The notes: generated by a model not told the origin, from the sequence alone. DNA of 64,000 nt from JBGTSJ01 sp041940305 (GCA_041940305.1 JBGTSJ010000016.1:62001-126000), one strand, 5' to 3'; positions 9,729 through 19,057 are shown, numbered from the stretch's first letter. Numbers and translations: made by a program.

Positions 9729-10820
9729 ATGAGCAAGCGACCGGAACGGCGGCCGGCGTGGGAGTGGGACGGGGAGCGGATCGAGCCGGGCGAAGCGCGC
9801 GACATTCATCTGACGGTGAGCGAGAGCTACAGCGGGATGACTATCCGCATTCCGCTGCACGTCCGCCGCGGACGGGAGCCGGGGCCGGCGGTGTTCGTCA
9901 CCGCGGCGCTGCACGGCAACGAGATTAACGGAACCGGGGCGATCCGCTCGATCATCCGCGACAAGGCGTTTCACATCGGCTCGGGCACGCTGATCCTGGT
10001 GCCGGTGCTCAACATCCTCGGCTTCGACCGGCACTCGCGGTACCTGCCGGACGGGCGCGATTTGAATCGCTGCTTCCCGGGATCGGCCGGCGGGAGCCAG
10101 GCGAGCCGACTGGCGCACATGATCTTCAACCAGATCGTTTCGCGCTGCGACTACGGCATCGACCTGCACACGGCCGCCATGCGGCGCACCAATTTTCCGA
10201 ACGTCCGCGGCGACCTGTCGCTGCCGGAAGTGCGGCGGCTGGCGCAGGCGTTCGGCTCGGAGTTCATCGTTGCGGGGGCGGGACCGGCCGGTTCGCTGCG
10301 CCGCGCGGCTTGCGGGGCGGGCTGTCCGACCATCATTCTCGAGGGGGGGGAAGTCTGGAAGGTGGAGCCGGTGATCGTCGAGACGGCGGTTCGCGGCGTG
10401 GCGAACGTGCTGGTCGAGTTCGGCATGCTGGAGGGGCGCGCTATCCGGCCACCGCAGCAGACCATCATTGAGAAGACGAAATGGATCCGGGCGGACCGCG
10501 GCGGGTTTCTGCAGTTCCATGTCAGGCCCGGTGAGATCGTCACCGTCGGACAGCCGCTGGCGACGAACGCGAGCCTGCTGGGGGAGGAACAGAGCGTGCT
10601 GACGGCCCCGTTCCACGGCGTGATTCTCGGCATGACGACGCTGCCGGCCGTCTCGCCGGGGGAGCCTGTATGCCATCTGGGCCGCCTGCCGGAGCCGGAC
10701 GGCACATCGCCGGAAGCGCGAGCCGGAGCCGACGATCTTCGCTCGCGGACCATCGACGATCTGGCCACGAACGTGTTGGTGGTGGACCGGGAAGAGCCGC
10801 CGGCGGGGAACGGCAGCTAG
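9729..10820 (+). CDS. Succinylglutamate desuccinylase/aspartoacylase-family metallohydrolase
   Basis: M14-related zinc amidohydrolase that removes acyl groups from amino-acid amines. Zinc ligands are visible as H62-x-x-E65 in ALHGNEING and a third His in YGIDLHTAA; the arginine-rich RDLNRCFPG follows the first two as in the family. The C-terminal third (FLQFHVRPGEIVTVGQPLA...TAPFHGVILGMTTLPAVSPGEPVC) is a small beta-barrel/lipoyl-like extension common in this branch. AAGGAG at 9716-9721 precedes ATG 9729. It follows the RimK gene by 49 bp. The three-gene set (protease, ligase, desuccinylase-like) recurs in bacteria and points to a pathway of glutamate tagging and release, substrate unknown. 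Confidence 0.9.
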   Translation: MSKRPERRPAWEWDGERIEPGEARDIHLTVSESYSGMTIRIPLHVRRGREPGPAVFVTAALHGNEINGTGAIRSIIRDKAFHIGSGTLILVPVLNILGFDRHSRYLPDGRDLNRCFPGSAGGSQASRLAHMIFNQIVSRCDYGIDLHTAAMRRTNFPNVRGDLSLPEVRRLAQAFGSEFIVAGAGPAGSLRRAACGAGCPTIILEGGEVWKVEPVIVETAVRGVANVLVEFGMLEGRAIRPPQQTIIEKTKWIRADRGGFLQFHVRPGEIVTVGQPLATNASLLGEEQSVLTAPFHGVILGMTTLPAVSPGEPVCHLGRLPEPDGTSPEARAGADDLRSRTIDDLATNVLVVDREEPPAGNGS

Positions 10821-10961
10821 GACGACGTGCGGTCCGACTCGGGCGGCACGATCGTCTCCGTGGTCCCGCTCCGGATATGATCGAACCCTTCCCTGCAGGC
10901 TGGTGTCGATCTGGGCAAGCGCCGGTCTCAGCGCGTCGTTCTGAGTGGTCGCGATCCTCTG

Positions 10962-11630
10962 ATGAGTCGAGTCATGCCCGTTGTGGCGGACAACGTGCGA
11001 TCGTTCTTTGAGTCGTTGTACGACGACGGCAGACCTGAACTGCGCACGGCCGCGCCGCCACCGGACGATGAACTGAACGCGGCGGTCCGGTGCATCCTGG
11101 GAGAAGAACGTCGGCAGAGGCGCAGCCTGGCGGGTGTTCCACCGCAGCCGGACGAGGCCGCGGTGCGGTGGGGGGCGGAGATGACGTACCGTGCGGCGCA
11201 GTTTCTGGCGTACCGGGATCTGCCGGCGGAACTGATCGGGCGGCAGTTGACGGCAGCGTGTCCTTCGCGTCCGTCGCCGGCGGTGTGCTATGGGGTAGAC
11301 CTGACGTTCCGGTTTCTGCCGGACCTGGCGAGGCTGGCGCGATCGGTGTCGCCGGAGGATCCGCTGTCGGCACAGGTGAAGAGCTGGGCGCAGGAGTGGC
11401 CGCTGTCGTCCGTCGGCGTGCCTGGAATCGAACCGGGATCGGTCGAGGATTTCATCGGGGATGCTGCGTTGCGGATGCTGTACGTCGATCGGATCATGGC
11501 GGCGGGGGACGTCAGCCGTCTGTGCGACGAACGCGTCGCCGCGGCGGTGAGCGCCGCATTGGGTGAGTTTCCGCAGTTGTCCCCGCGCATCGCGGCCGCC
11601 CTGCAGCGTCCGAAACTGGAGCCGTCATGA
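10962..11630 (+). CDS. Small helical protein of the MoxR-vWA-beta-propeller system (bpX series)
   Basis: 222 residues, mostly predicted helical, no signal peptide or membrane helix. Sequence landmarks are AAVRCILGEERRQRR, AAVRWGAEMTYRAAQFLAYRDL and CYGVDLTFRFLPDLARLAR near the middle. I cannot name its family from residues alone; the small helical bpX-type protein at the head of MoxR ternary operons is the best guess from position. Its stop overlaps the start of the MoxR gene (ATGA at 11627), so the two are made together. A second in-frame ATG lies at 10974. The 141 bp upstream show no clear promoter. Confidence 0.7.
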   Translation: MSRVMPVVADNVRSFFESLYDDGRPELRTAAPPPDDELNAAVRCILGEERRQRRSLAGVPPQPDEAAVRWGAEMTYRAAQFLAYRDLPAELIGRQLTAACPSRPSPAVCYGVDLTFRFLPDLARLARSVSPEDPLSAQVKSWAQEWPLSSVGVPGIEPGSVEDFIGDAALRMLYVDRIMAAGDVSRLCDERVAAAVSAALGEFPQLSPRIAAALQRPKLEPS

Positions 11631-12793
11631 CGCCATCCGCAACTTCATCCCGGCCGTCGGCCGCGGAGGGACTGATCGAACATGTCCTGACGCCGATGAA
11701 GTCCACCTTCGTCGGCAAGGATGAAATCATCGATCTGCTGGGGTTGTGCCTGGTCGGCGGGGAGAACCTGTTCCTGATGGGGGCGCCCGGCACCGCGAAA
11801 AGCGCCCTGGTCCATGAGCTGTCGCAGCGCGTGGACGGCCGCGCGTTCGACTATCTGCTCACGCGATTCACGGAACCGAACGAGCTGTTCGGGCCGTTCG
11901 ACATCCGCAAGCTGCGCGAAGGAGAACTGATCACCAATACGGAGGGGATGCTGCCGGAAGCGGAGATCGTGTTCCTCGATGAGCTGTTGAACGCCAACAG
12001 CGCGGTGCTCAACAGCCTGCTGATGGTGCTCAACGAGCGGGTGTTTCGCCGCGGACGGGAGTCGCGGCGGGTGCCGATGCTGATGGCGGTGGGAGCGAGC
12101 AACCATCTGCCGGAGGATGATGCGCTGCAGGCGCTGTTCGACCGTTTCCTGGTGCGGATCCCCTGTCACAACGTGGCGCAGGAGCAGTTGGGCGAGGTGC
12201 TGCGGGCGGGCTGGGACCTGGACCGGCGCGAGTCGAACGGCCGCCAGGCGACAGTGACGACCGATGACATCCGTCGGCTGCAGCGCGAGGTGCTGTCGGT
12301 CGACGTGAGCCGCGTGCGCGGGGCGTACGTGGACCTCATTCACCGGTTGCGACACGCGGGGATCGCGGTGTCGGACCGGCGCGCGGTGCGGTTTCAGCGG
12401 TTGATGGCGGCGAGTGCGCTGCTCTCCGGGCGGGATGGCGTGGAGCCGAGCGACATGTGGGTGCTGCGTCACACGTGGAACAACGAAGAGCAGCAGGAGG
12501 TGCTGGCGACGCTCGTCGATGAGGCGATCAAGCGGCACGCGGCGGAGTCGCCGGGGCCGGCGCATCCGCGGGCGCACGGGGATTCCGCGCCGGATCCCGA
12601 AACGCTTGCGCGGGACCTCGACCGCATTGCGTCCCGGCTGGGAGAGGCCTCGCTGACCGCCGCCGATCGCTCGTGCCTGCGCGACCAGTTGAGCGTGCTG
12701 TCCGGCCGACACGAATGGGTGGCGGGGGAGGAGCAGCGGCGGTTTCTGAAGCAGCGGATCGATGAACTCTGGCCGCAGGTGCAGGGGGAGTAG
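11627..12793 (+). CDS. MoxR/RavA-type AAA+ ATPase
   Basis: Cytoplasmic hexameric AAA+ ATPase of the MoxR group, which works with vWA-domain partners as a remodelling chaperone. Walker A is GAPGTAKS at about residues 52-59; Walker B is IVFLDEL at about 113-119, followed by the MoxR-typical NANSAVLNSLLMVLNER; sensor 1 is AVGASNHLPEDDALQALFDRF with the arginine finger region. The helical lid (VRFQRLMAASALL) follows, then a charged C-terminal stretch (residues about 305-388) with DLDRIASRLGEASL, resembling the extra tail of RavA-like members. Four-base overlap with the gene before and a five-base gap to the gene after. It is the motor of the ternary system. Confidence 0.93.
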   Translation: MTPSATSSRPSAAEGLIEHVLTPMKSTFVGKDEIIDLLGLCLVGGENLFLMGAPGTAKSALVHELSQRVDGRAFDYLLTRFTEPNELFGPFDIRKLREGELITNTEGMLPEAEIVFLDELLNANSAVLNSLLMVLNERVFRRGRESRRVPMLMAVGASNHLPEDDALQALFDRFLVRIPCHNVAQEQLGEVLRAGWDLDRRESNGRQATVTTDDIRRLQREVLSVDVSRVRGAYVDLIHRLRHAGIAVSDRRAVRFQRLMAASALLSGRDGVEPSDMWVLRHTWNNEEQQEVLATLVDEAIKRHAAESPGPAHPRAHGDSAPDPETLARDLDRIASRLGEASLTAADRSCLRDQLSVLSGRHEWVAGEEQRRFLKQRIDELWPQVQGE

Positions 12794-12798
12794 CCGCC

Positions 12799-13521
12799 GT
12801 GTGGGCCGTTCGACTGCCGAAAGATCAGGCTAGCGTGCTGGGCCGATTGCGGACCCGTGGGGGAATCGACGCGGCCGTCGAGGCAGACACGGTGTGGCTG
12901 CGGATCGTCGAGCGGGACGAGACGCTGGAGTCGGAGCTGCGCGGCCTGGCGCGGGCCGCGTGCTTCGAGGTGGACGGCGAAGACCGGCTGGTGCCGGTAG
13001 GACAGCGTGTGCCGGTCGCGAGAATGCCGCAACTGTCATGGCGGGCGATCGCCGAGTTCATCAGCGTTTCGCTGCCGGTCGCTGCTCTGAGCGGGAGGCT
13101 GTCGGATCGCGCGGCGTTCCGACTGGTGCGAACGGAGCGCGCGGAGGAGCCGACGGTTCTGGTCACGGCTTTGGCGGAACTGGCTGGGTATATCGGGACC
13201 GCGCCGGAGGTTCGGCTGCAGGGAGGGCGATTCGCCGCCTGCGGTGACGGCCGTGCCGTTGTGCATGTCGCCCCGCTGCTGCCGTTGCCGGGGGAACGCT
13301 ACGTGGAACGGAACGGAGTCGCGCTGCCCGCGGGCTGGGGGGCGTCACCCGCGCTGCCTGCGGAGATCCTGGCAACGGCGCTGGGACTGTCGCCGGGAGG
13401 CCTGGCGCTGCTGTCGATCGACGGCGGGGTGGACTTCATCGCGGCGGATCAGTTCGTGCGGCTCAGCCGGTCGTCAGTCCGCTCTACCGGAGAACGGCTC
13501 GCATGCCCCGCTATCGACTGA
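12799..13521 (+). CDS. bpX2-like component of the MoxR-vWA-beta-propeller system
   Basis: 240 residues starting at a GTG preceded by GGGGGAG. It is built of short strands: MWAVRLPKDQASVLGRLR, VWLRIVERDETLESELRGL, then RMPQLSWRAIAEFISVSLP, FRLVRTERAEEPTVLVTALAELAGYIGTAPEVRLQGGRF and a proline-flanked GERYVERNGVALPAGWG. The order (W/L-rich adaptor, VRxxR strand, 'PLPGERY' motif) agrees with my recollection of the bpX2 domain of the ternary systems, which is found only beside MoxR and vWA genes; this should be treated as probable. It overlaps the vWA gene by 19 bp. No catalytic motif is visible, so an adaptor role between ATPase and propeller is likely. Confidence 0.7.
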   Translation: MWAVRLPKDQASVLGRLRTRGGIDAAVEADTVWLRIVERDETLESELRGLARAACFEVDGEDRLVPVGQRVPVARMPQLSWRAIAEFISVSLPVAALSGRLSDRAAFRLVRTERAEEPTVLVTALAELAGYIGTAPEVRLQGGRFAACGDGRAVVHVAPLLPLPGERYVERNGVALPAGWGASPALPAEILATALGLSPGGLALLSIDGGVDFIAADQFVRLSRSSVRSTGERLACPAID

Positions 13522-16262
13522 ATGCGATCCGCTACCTGGCGGCGCCCGAACAGGCGTTCTGGCGGTGGTCGGACGACGGCGGGCTCGTCGAATGGCGGGA
13601 CGGCACGACGATCGCGTTTCGCGCCGAGATCGCCGACGTCCTGCGGCCGTTCGCGCGGACCGGGATGCCGCCGTTCGGTCTTGTCGTGCTCGTCCTGGCC
13701 GCGTGCCGCGGGTCGTGGAAGCGGGACCTGTCGCAGCTGAGGCAGTTGAAGGAGTTCTTTGGCCTGCACGTTTCGGGCGAATCCGCGGCGATGATGGACC
13801 GGGTCATCATTGCACTCGATCGGGTCTACGGTTTGCCGGAGAACCTGCGCACCAAGGTTGGTGGGAAGTTCGAGATCACACAGTTTCTGCTGGCCGGATG
13901 CCGGGATGGAACCAGTCCGGAGGAATGCGAAGACGTCCTGAACATACTGGTTCGGGGGGACCATGACGATGTGATAACGTGCGCGTTGCCCCCGATCCGA
14001 TCGTCGCGGGAATGGGGCCGCCATCTCCGAGTGCTGCTGGAGAATCTGCACCGGGTTGATGACGAACGGATCCGGCTGTGGACCGAGACGGGGCTGGAGG
14101 AGTTGATCCGGCCGGCTCCGTTGCCGGAGGAGGACCTGCTGAAGGTCCCGGTCTCGCCGCGGCGATTGCTGGACGACCTCGCGCAGGACCCGGAGCTGCG
14201 CGGCATTTCGCGGGTGGCGCGGCACCTGATGGCGATCGTCCATCTGCCGCGGCCGATCGATGAAGAACAGGAACTGCCGCTGGGGGGCGTCTCGGATATC
14301 ACCAACCGCGGCGCGTTCGACCGCCTGCTGCTGAGCGAGCTGGCGCAGGATGACGACACGCTGATGGTTCGCGTCGCCCTGAACGAGGCGCTTTATCTGA
14401 GGCGGGAGCGGCCTCCCGCGACGCCGCCGCGGGAGTGCGGGGTGCTGGTGGACAGCGGGCTGCGGATGTGGGGCGTGCCCCGCGTGTTCGCCACGGCCGT
14501 CGCGCTGTCGCTCAGCCTGTCGCCGGAGCGCACCTCGCGGGTGTTCCGAGCCTCCGGCAATGCCGCCGTGCCGATCGACCTGACGAACGCGGCGGGCTTG
14601 CGGTCGCATCTTTCGGTGCTCAACCCGCACGTCCATCCGGGCGAATCTCTCGCGGCGTTCGCGGAGGCGCTCGGCGACGTGGCGCATGATGCGGTGCTGG
14701 TCACGGGGGAAGACGTCCTGCAGGACCCACGGTTCCGGCGGGCGCTGAGTGACAGCGAACTGCCGGCGCTGATCCTGGCGTCGGTCAGCCGCTGCGGACG
14801 AATCCGGCTGATCGAGCGGAGCCTGCGCGGCGAGAAGCTGCTGCTGGAGGCGACTCTCGACATCCATGACCTGTACGACGTCGATCCGGCGCCGGCTCCG
14901 AAACCGAAGCCCCGCCCGCTGATGAAGAATCCGCCCGAGGCCGATCTCCCGGCGATCATGCGGCAGAAGACGTTCCCGCTGCGGCTGTCGCATCCGGTGC
15001 GGGAAGGGACGTCGCTTCGCGTCTCGCCGAAACACCTGAACGCGGATCCGGTCTTTCTGAAGATCACCCCCGACCGCCGGTTGATGCTGTGGAACAGCTT
15101 CGATCAGGGAGGCTTCCAACTGACGGACCGGCTGCCGGCGCCACACCTGTTGTGGAGCGGGACGTTAGACCGTCGCGGCGAAGTCCCGAGCGTGTTGAAG
15201 AGCGCCAACTCACAGCAGCTGTTCGTCGTCCGCTGCAAGCTGGACGGCAGTCCGCCCCGCGTGTTCGAACTGCTACTTGATGAGCCGGCACATCGATATC
15301 ACGTCTGCGGATATGGCGGCGACCTGTTCCTCGTGTCGAACCGGAGTCGCCGGATCACCATGTACGACGTGGAGCAGGGGACCAGGCTGGGATCGTCGCC
15401 GCTGCCGGACGGAGCGATCGTGGCCCGCGACCGGTTCGTGACGATGAAAGGGGGCTGGTACGCGATCTGTTCGACCGGCAGCATGCCGAAGCTGCAGGTT
15501 GTCGTGCCGCCACAACTGGCTCCGAGTCAAAGAGTCGCAATGCTGTTCGATAGCCAGATCGAGGAGAAGATTCTGGCTGTCACCTTTGACGGCAACGTTC
15601 TGGATCCGGCTACCGGCCGGGGCTGGACGGTTTCACACGGCCTGAAGCCTCCCTTGGTTTTCCAGCGCGTCAGTCCGGATGGGCGATTCTTTGCCGTCAG
15701 CCAGCGACCACGAAATGATGATCATTGGCAGGCTGTGTGCTTTCCCGAATGCCGTGTCGAATCCATCCGGAGCTGGCAGTGGGATTACCGGTTCGGGGCG
15801 ACTGGATTCACGTGCGATCGACCGCGTCGCGTTCGGCTTCGATCCGTGGGGGTCGACGACGGCACGCTGGTGATCAATGGTCGGCATCAGTACCACTTGC
15901 AACTCGATGCGGCACAGGCCCGATTGCGACTGATTCGAACTCCACCGCGGTCTCTCCCGCCCGCCCGGGTTGCACACTTCGGCCGTCCGAGGCGACCGCC
16001 GGAGCGGGGGCTGAAACTGCGGAGCGCCGAATGGCCGGACGGCAGCACCGCGATCCTGGATTCGCGCGGGCTGCTGCATCTCAAGAGCAGCGACGCGAAC
16101 ATTCCGGAGTTCACGCTGGTCCTGCATGATCCGGACGTCGCGGGCTGGGCGGCGGACGGCCGGAGATGGGGAGAGCCGTATTTCATCGGGGATGCCGCCG
16201 CGACGCCGGCGTCCGAAGTGCTGCAGACATTAATCCGCCCCTTCATCGAGCGACTTGCGTGA
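13503..16262 (+). CDS. vWA domain plus beta-propeller protein of the ternary system
   Basis: 919 residues. An N-terminal region of about 300 residues is specific to these systems (MPRYRLNAIRYL, FWRWSDDGGLVEWRDG, GLVVLVLAACRGSWK). A vWA-like domain follows at about 312-455, beginning ECGVLVDSGLRMWGVPRVFATAVAL; the metal-binding DxSxS is D317-S-G-L-R321, so both serines are lost and metal binding is doubtful. A Pro/Lys linker (about 460-475) leads to a C-terminal propeller of repeated WxxxFDxxG/LLWSG/YGGDLFLVSN blades up to residue 919. Its stop overlaps the next start (GTGA, 16259). In the family the vWA protein couples the MoxR ATPase to its target, and the propeller probably recognises it. 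Confidence 0.82.
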   Translation: MPRYRLNAIRYLAAPEQAFWRWSDDGGLVEWRDGTTIAFRAEIADVLRPFARTGMPPFGLVVLVLAACRGSWKRDLSQLRQLKEFFGLHVSGESAAMMDRVIIALDRVYGLPENLRTKVGGKFEITQFLLAGCRDGTSPEECEDVLNILVRGDHDDVITCALPPIRSSREWGRHLRVLLENLHRVDDERIRLWTETGLEELIRPAPLPEEDLLKVPVSPRRLLDDLAQDPELRGISRVARHLMAIVHLPRPIDEEQELPLGGVSDITNRGAFDRLLLSELAQDDDTLMVRVALNEALYLRRERPPATPPRECGVLVDSGLRMWGVPRVFATAVALSLSLSPERTSRVFRASGNAAVPIDLTNAAGLRSHLSVLNPHVHPGESLAAFAEALGDVAHDAVLVTGEDVLQDPRFRRALSDSELPALILASVSRCGRIRLIERSLRGEKLLLEATLDIHDLYDVDPAPAPKPKPRPLMKNPPEADLPAIMRQKTFPLRLSHPVREGTSLRVSPKHLNADPVFLKITPDRRLMLWNSFDQGGFQLTDRLPAPHLLWSGTLDRRGEVPSVLKSANSQQLFVVRCKLDGSPPRVFELLLDEPAHRYHVCGYGGDLFLVSNRSRRITMYDVEQGTRLGSSPLPDGAIVARDRFVTMKGGWYAICSTGSMPKLQVVVPPQLAPSQRVAMLFDSQIEEKILAVTFDGNVLDPATGRGWTVSHGLKPPLVFQRVSPDGRFFAVSQRPRNDDHWQAVCFPECRVESIRSWQWDYRFGATGFTCDRPRRVRLRSVGVDDGTLVINGRHQYHLQLDAAQARLRLIRTPPRSLPPARVAHFGRPRRPPERGLKLRSAEWPDGSTAILDSRGLLHLKSSDANIPEFTLVLHDPDVAGWAADGRRWGEPYFIGDAAATPASEVLQTLIRPFIERLA

Positions 16263-19000
16263 TCGCCGTCGAACTCCAGTTGCGATACGCCGCACACCCG
16301 CAGCGGGCAACGTGCGCTCGGCTGCTGGAAGGGGGTGACACTCGGGACTGGCTGGACGTGCTCTGCGCGACGGGCGCTCCGCTGAGTGAACTCGCACTGT
16401 ATGTCGTGCCGACATCGGGGGACGATCTGACGCCGCAGGGCCTGCTGGCCGTGCATCCGGCGCTCGCTGGGGACGCGATCGGTCAGCCTTACGGCGCGGT
16501 CGGCGAGCGGGTGTTCGTGCCGGTCGATGCGACGTTCACGGCGGAGGTGACGGAGCGCGAGTGGGGGGAACTGCCGGGCGGGGCTTATGTCGCGGCGATG
16601 TGGCATCCGCGGGTCGGGTTGATCGGCTTTGAGGAGCGGGACCGTCTGCGCGTCAGCGACCTGCTGGCGATGCCGGTTCCGTCGGATGTCGACTGGGGAG
16701 TGGCCGATGCAGGGGACGTGATCAACTCGCGGCTGCATTCGGTCACGGCGATCGTGCCGCCGACGATGCAGCTGATTCTCGAACAGGGGCGGGACGGCAT
16801 CGGCGGTAAGGCGGGGGATCTCAAGAAGCTGCCGCGCAGTCCGCGAGAGCCGAGTCCGATCCTGGGGAACATCGGTCGGGGCCTCGTCGCGCCGTTCGCG
16901 ATGGGGGCGCGGTGGCTGACGCGTCGGGCGCCCGGCGGAGCCAGCAGTCCCACGTGGATCAACCACCTGGAGAACTGGGCGAACCGGATGCTGGGGGACT
17001 GGGCCAACATCTGGGACGCCCGGGCCCGCGAGCTGCGGCGGCTGATGGAGATGCTCGACTCGAACCCCGACGAGGGTCTGAAATACGCGATCCCGCAGGG
17101 ACGGAACACGCATCGCGGCGTCGCCCATCCCGGCACCCGGCTGACGGGACGCAACGTGGACTTCAGCCTTGGAGGGCTGGGAGGCTCAGGTCCGGCCGAC
17201 TTCTGGGGGATTGCGCCCGACGTCCAGGCGCAACTCAACGAGCGGTATCGAAAGCTGGCCACGCGCGAAGTCGGGCTGGGGCGGTATCGGCGTGCGGCTT
17301 ACATCTATGCGGAGCTGCTGGGCGATCTGAATTCGGCCGCGACCGTGCTGGCACAGGGGGGACATTATCGCGAGGCGGCCGTGCTGTATCGGGACGAGCT
17401 GAAGCGCCCGTGGGACGCGGCCCGCTGCCTCGAACAGGGAAAGCTGCTGCATGAAGCGATCCCCATTTACGCGGAACTGCAGGAGTTCGAGAAAGTCGGC
17501 GATCTGCACGCACAACTGGAAGAGATGGACGAAGCCCGCGGCGCGTGGAAGCAGGCAGTCGATCAGTCGATTCTCAAGCGGGATTTACTGCATGCGTCGA
17601 AGATTCTGCTGGAGAAACTGGACGATCCGGACAATGCACTCGCCGCTCTGGACAATGGTTGGCCAGGTTCCGGACAGGCGCGGATGTGTCTGGCTGAGTA
17701 CTTCTCGCTGCTGGGGCGGCTCGGCCGGCGGGAAGCCGCTCGGCAACGACTGACCGCGCTGGACAATGATCAGGCCTCCCGCAACGCGGCGTATGATCTC
17801 GTGGAGGTGATGATCACGGTGGCGGGTGACTTCCCCGACGAGCGTGTGCGGGACCACGCGGCCGACGTGGCCCGGGTGACGACGTCGCGGGCGCTGCTCG
17901 ATCACCATCGCGACCGGGATGCCTGCGTCCGGGCGATCGAGCGGCTGGTCCCGGCCGACAAGCTGCTCTCGCGCGACTGCCGGCGGTATGGACGCGTCCA
18001 AGCGCCGCCGCGTCCGAAGCGCCCGCCGCTGACCGGTCCCCGCAGTTCCACTCCTCCGGAGCTGTTGCGGCGGATCGAGTTGCATCCGGATTGTGAGTGG
18101 GAGCTGATCACCACATCGGTGCATGCGTTCTACTGCGTCGGGCGTCTCGACATGACGCTCACAATCGCCCGCGGCGTGTGGCATGCGCCGGACGGCAACG
18201 TTACGGCGATCCGCTGGCGGTCGCCCCGCACGCCCAGCCATCCCGTGCTGCTGTCGGTCGATACGCCGCACCGATCGGGGATCGCGCTCCGCGTCCTGGG
18301 CTGGCCGCCGCTCCCGCCGCGGATGATCCCCGCGACGACGCATTTTCCGACGGCTCTCACCGCCGAGACGCCGTCCTGGCTGAGCGACGAATCGGCCGTG
18401 ATCGACTCGCTCAATGGGACGGCGCGAGTTCTGGAACTGCCGGCATTCGTCCTGAAGTGGATCAATCGGGACGGGATCACCGTCGCCAGCCGGGGACTGC
18501 CGCCGATGGACGAACTGCGGTCCGCGTGGGAAGCGAACGACCCCGCCTGCCTGCACGCCCGGCATGACGAGACATACGTCAGTCTGGGGCAGTGCCTGTG
18601 GCGAGTCCGCGAAGACATTGTGGAGACGATTACGCTCGACGCCCCCGTCCGTTCGATCGTCGGCACGACGATCTTTTCACGAACGCGGATTGCGTTCCTG
18701 TTCGAGCGTGGGGGGACCGTGTACTGGCCGGCGTTCCGCGGTGGTGAATGGTGCCCGCTCCCGGACGACGAGCGGCCGCACGCGGTCTTTTTGCGGGACG
18801 GCCGGCTGGTCGTCTGCTCGAACGAAACGTGGCGCGTGTTCGGGACTCAGCGGGGCCGTCTGGATCTGCAGCTGGAGTGCAAGTCGCCTGTGCAGGGGAT
18901 CTGGGGAGTGGTGACGACTCCGACGAACAACGAATTCGCAGTGGGCTCGGAGGGTGGCGTGATCTCCATTTTCCGCTGCCCGAATGCGCCGTCACGGTAG
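16259..19000 (+). CDS. bpX-type protein with TPR region and C-terminal beta-propeller
   Basis: 913 residues from GTG 16259, overlapping the preceding stop by four bases; the upstream frame from 16166 is not needed. Residues 1-145 form a system-specific domain (VELQLRYAAHPQRATC, VFVPVDATFTAEV, MWHPRVGLIGFEERD). Residues about 200-330 are basic and Trp-rich (NHLENWANRMLGDWANIWD), possibly membrane- or partner-contacting. Residues about 335-560 are TPR-like helices (YRRAAYIYAELLGDLNSAA, YREAAVLYRDELKRPWDAARCLEQG, EAIPIYAELQEFEKVGDLH). After a Pro/Arg linker near 585-600 a second propeller follows to the end (VHAFYCVGRLDMTLTIARG). No enzyme motif is visible. Probable scaffold and sensor of the system; the exact bpX number is not assignable here. 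Confidence 0.75.
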   Translation: MIAVELQLRYAAHPQRATCARLLEGGDTRDWLDVLCATGAPLSELALYVVPTSGDDLTPQGLLAVHPALAGDAIGQPYGAVGERVFVPVDATFTAEVTEREWGELPGGAYVAAMWHPRVGLIGFEERDRLRVSDLLAMPVPSDVDWGVADAGDVINSRLHSVTAIVPPTMQLILEQGRDGIGGKAGDLKKLPRSPREPSPILGNIGRGLVAPFAMGARWLTRRAPGGASSPTWINHLENWANRMLGDWANIWDARARELRRLMEMLDSNPDEGLKYAIPQGRNTHRGVAHPGTRLTGRNVDFSLGGLGGSGPADFWGIAPDVQAQLNERYRKLATREVGLGRYRRAAYIYAELLGDLNSAATVLAQGGHYREAAVLYRDELKRPWDAARCLEQGKLLHEAIPIYAELQEFEKVGDLHAQLEEMDEARGAWKQAVDQSILKRDLLHASKILLEKLDDPDNALAALDNGWPGSGQARMCLAEYFSLLGRLGRREAARQRLTALDNDQASRNAAYDLVEVMITVAGDFPDERVRDHAADVARVTTSRALLDHHRDRDACVRAIERLVPADKLLSRDCRRYGRVQAPPRPKRPPLTGPRSSTPPELLRRIELHPDCEWELITTSVHAFYCVGRLDMTLTIARGVWHAPDGNVTAIRWRSPRTPSHPVLLSVDTPHRSGIALRVLGWPPLPPRMIPATTHFPTALTAETPSWLSDESAVIDSLNGTARVLELPAFVLKWINRDGITVASRGLPPMDELRSAWEANDPACLHARHDETYVSLGQCLWRVREDIVETITLDAPVRSIVGTTIFSRTRIAFLFERGGTVYWPAFRGGEWCPLPDDERPHAVFLRDGRLVVCSNETWRVFGTQRGRLDLQLECKSPVQGIWGVVTTPTNNEFAVGSEGGVISIFRCPNAPSR

Positions 19001-19027
19001 TGAGTGGAGTGGACCCGCCGGACCCGG

Positions 19028-19057
19028 TTGAGATCGAGGCTGCAGCCCCGTTATGCT
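19028..19057 (+). promoter_or_regulatory. Possible sigma70-type promoter for the MFS operon
   Basis: TTGAGA at 19028-19033 and TATGCT at 19052-19057 are separated by 18 bp, between the end of the ternary operon and the MFS gene start at 19120. The -10 matches only four of six consensus bases, so this is tentative. Confidence 0.35.

Noticed and set aside
13449..15146. 565-codon minus-strand frame inside the vWA/propeller gene
   Set aside because: Antisense shadow. Composition is Arg/Gln/His-rich with no domain, as expected of an antisense frame.
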